A DNA stretch of 5,561 nt from Minisyncoccota bacterium (lineage in GTDB: Bacteria; Patescibacteriota; Minisyncoccia; SW-4-49-11): positions 1 through 5,561 of the forward strand of contig JAHEOE010000105.1 in assembly GCA_018609785.1 (NCBI GenBank), read 5' to 3'. A program made the position numbers and the translations under genes. Position 1 is the stretch's first letter. Each line of letters starts with the position of its first letter. Shown piece after piece: positions 4,354-5,561 of this stretch. The notes beneath the pieces are model-generated. The model saw nothing but the letters and a program-made list of their open reading frames with translations. It did no database searches and was not told where the DNA came from.

Positions 4354-5313
4354 ATGTCAGAGTTAGTCGTCTTTAAAGCAAATGAGTTAGCGGTTAGTCG
4401 GTATGATTTAACAGAGCATGAAACAAAACTGATTTTATGTTGTGTTGCTTTACTAAATCCAACAATGGAAAACCCTACGAGGCAAGATAGAACTGTCTCG
4501 TTTACTTACCAGCAGTATGCTCAAATGATGGGATTATCATTAGATAATGCTTATCATCGACTGAATAAAGCAACCAGTGAATTGATGACTCGAACTATAG
4601 AAATAATTTATCCATCAGGAGATATATCTAAACGTATTTTTCAATGGGTGAATTACGCTGAGTTCAATAGGAAAACACAATCGCTATCACTAGTTTTCAG
4701 TGAGGATATCATTCCTTACCTGTTCCAGCTAAAAAAATTCATAAAATATAATTTAGAGCATGTGAAAGCTTTTGATAATAAATATTCCATGCGTATTTAT
4801 GAATGGTTGTTAAAAGAACTAACTCAGCGTAAAACCCTAAAAGCTAACATTGAAATTAGTATCGATAATTTTAAATTTATGTTGATGCTGGAAAAAAACT
4901 ATCCAGCGTTTAAAGAACTAAATCGTTGGGTCTTAAAACCGATAGCCAAAGACCTGAATACCTACAGCAACATGAAATTAACGATAGAAAAACGGGGTCG
5001 CCCTGCTGACACCCTGATATTTCAGGTTGAGCTGGATAAACAGATTGATCTTGTCACCGAACTGGCTAAAGACCCGGAACCGGCACCCCGGGAAACACAC
5101 CGATCAGTGACTGCCCCCTCCACCCGTCTGCATGAGGGACTTAAAAAAACCCTGCATGATGCGCTGACCGCACGCATTCAGCTTACCGCCTTTGAAGCTC
5201 GGTTCCTCAGTGACATGCAGAGTAAATACGACCTCAACGGCTCATTCTCATGGCTGTCCGAAAAACAACGTATGACGCTGGAGAAAATTTTAGCGAAATA
5301 CGGGCGGATCTGA
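4354..5313 (+). CDS. Rep_3-family replication initiation protein
   Basis: The 319-residue protein starts at ATG 4354 (MSELVVFKANELAVSRYDLT); a GTG three codons earlier is less likely. It has two winged-helix domains in the pattern of Rep_3 (RepB/pi/RepE) initiators. WH1 covers about residues 5-125, with DLTEHETKLIL and the QYAQMMGLSLDNAYHRLNKA helix-turn-helix. WH2 covers about 135-230, with KYSMRIYEWL, FKELNRWVLKPIAKDLN and EKRGRPADTLIF. The protein binds the adjacent iterons to initiate replication and probably represses its own promoter. Residues about 255-319 are an extension ending FSWLSEKQRMTLEKILAKYG. From about 4990 the DNA becomes much more GC-rich than the winged-helix region, suggesting a mosaic gene. 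No terminator with a T-run follows, so rep transcripts may read into the adaptor operon. Confidence 0.93.
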   Translation: MSELVVFKANELAVSRYDLTEHETKLILCCVALLNPTMENPTRQDRTVSFTYQQYAQMMGLSLDNAYHRLNKATSELMTRTIEIIYPSGDISKRIFQWVNYAEFNRKTQSLSLVFSEDIIPYLFQLKKFIKYNLEHVKAFDNKYSMRIYEWLLKELTQRKTLKANIEISIDNFKFMLMLEKNYPAFKELNRWVLKPIAKDLNTYSNMKLTIEKRGRPADTLIFQVELDKQIDLVTELAKDPEPAPRETHRSVTAPSTRLHEGLKKTLHDALTARIQLTAFEARFLSDMQSKYDLNGSFSWLSEKQRMTLEKILAKYGRI

Positions 5314-5357
5314 CGTTGATCTCACCGGTATCAGCGGGAAGGCACCCGGTAAATTCG

Positions 5358-5386
5358 TTTACAATGCCGTAAGCGAAATTTAGAAT
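5358..5386 (+). promoter_or_regulatory. sigma70-type promoter of the adaptor-effector-immunity operon
   Basis: TTTACA (5358-5363) and TAGAAT (5381-5386) each match consensus in five of six positions and are separated by exactly 17 bp. Transcription would begin near 5393, about 24 bases before the adaptor ATG at 5417. Two short inverted repeats overlap it: GCGA/TCGC (5373-5376, 5386-5389) and AGAAT/ATTCT (5382-5386, 5392-5396), possible operator sites. The ribosome binding site (CGGA, 5405-5408) is weak, suggesting modest adaptor synthesis. Confidence 0.7.
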
Positions 5387-5416
5387 CGCGCATTCTGTTT
5401 TTACCGGATTTTAACT

Positions 5417-5561
5417 ATGAATAAACTGACATGGACTCAGTGGCTGACAGAATCTCATCCTGCGGACGTGTATCTTATCGTGAATGTGCAGGCGACTCCC
5501 TCCCCGATCAATACCCTGTACGCCGGGGACTGCATTGACGAGGCGTTCCGCCTCTACGACA
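5417..5561 (+). CDS. 5' end of the DUF4123 adaptor gene (same gene as 1-692 on the circle)
   Basis: This contains the true start of the adaptor, ATG 5417-5419, encoding MNKLTWTQWLTESHPADVYL and on to the window end. From 5421 it is the same sequence as 1-141, so this is not a second gene. Joined across the junction, the full coding sequence is 696 bp and 231 residues. Confidence 0.88.
   Translation, partial: MNKLTWTQWLTESHPADVYLIVNVQATPSPINTLYAGDCIDEAFRLYD
5421..5561. repeat. Terminal redundancy, right copy (circular junction)
   Basis: This is identical to 1-141 over all 141 bases. Removing one copy gives a circle of about 5,420 bp with the adaptor reading frame intact across the join, which independently supports circularity. 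Confidence 0.93.

Overview
The window is one complete small circular plasmid written out linearly. Its last 141 bases (5421-5561) repeat its first 141 exactly, so the molecule is about 5,420 bp and the adaptor gene crosses the junction. The Rep_3-family initiator, the DnaA box and the style of the type VI secretion (T6SS) genes point to Enterobacterales (Klebsiella, Enterobacter, Escherichia or relatives). The exact host cannot be read from the sequence.

Layout on the circle: (1) a sigma70-type promoter at 5358-5386; (2) a DUF4123 T6SS adaptor gene from 5417 across the junction to 692, with a -1-frame continuation to 799; (3) a 551-residue T6SS cargo effector (796-2451) with a pyocin-like spacer and a ~75-residue C-terminal toxin; (4) an AT-rich immunity gene (2451-2903) overlapping the effector stop; (5) an intrinsic terminator (2914-2944). 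No VgrG, Hcp, PAAR or sheath gene is present. The plasmid therefore looks like a portable adaptor-effector-immunity cargo that relies on a T6SS encoded elsewhere in the cell.

The 1.45-kb stretch 2904-4353 has no convincing gene but is densely structured. It holds a leftward terminator and a candidate origin of transfer (an inverted repeat next to TATCCTGC). Next comes a symmetric ~510-bp module at 3179-3687: two ~90-bp inverted repeats enclose two oppositely oriented arrays of an 11-bp-phased AAAGCA/TGCTTT motif. This resembles a plasmid centromere, but no partition genes are present. After it come several hairpins, one with a possible attenuator fold. Last is the replication origin: DnaA box, AT-rich unwinding segment, three 20-bp iterons, and an inverted-repeat operator over the rep promoter.

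The rep gene (4354-5313) makes a Rep_3 initiator whose last quarter has a different base composition from the rest. No relaxase, partition protein, resolvase or resistance gene is present. Working picture: Rep with host DnaA maintains the plasmid, the immunity gene could make loss costly to a cell surrounded by sister attackers, and transfer, if any, would need a relaxase supplied in trans. The two least conventional signals are the plasmid-borne orphan T6SS cargo operon and the centromere-like module without partition genes.
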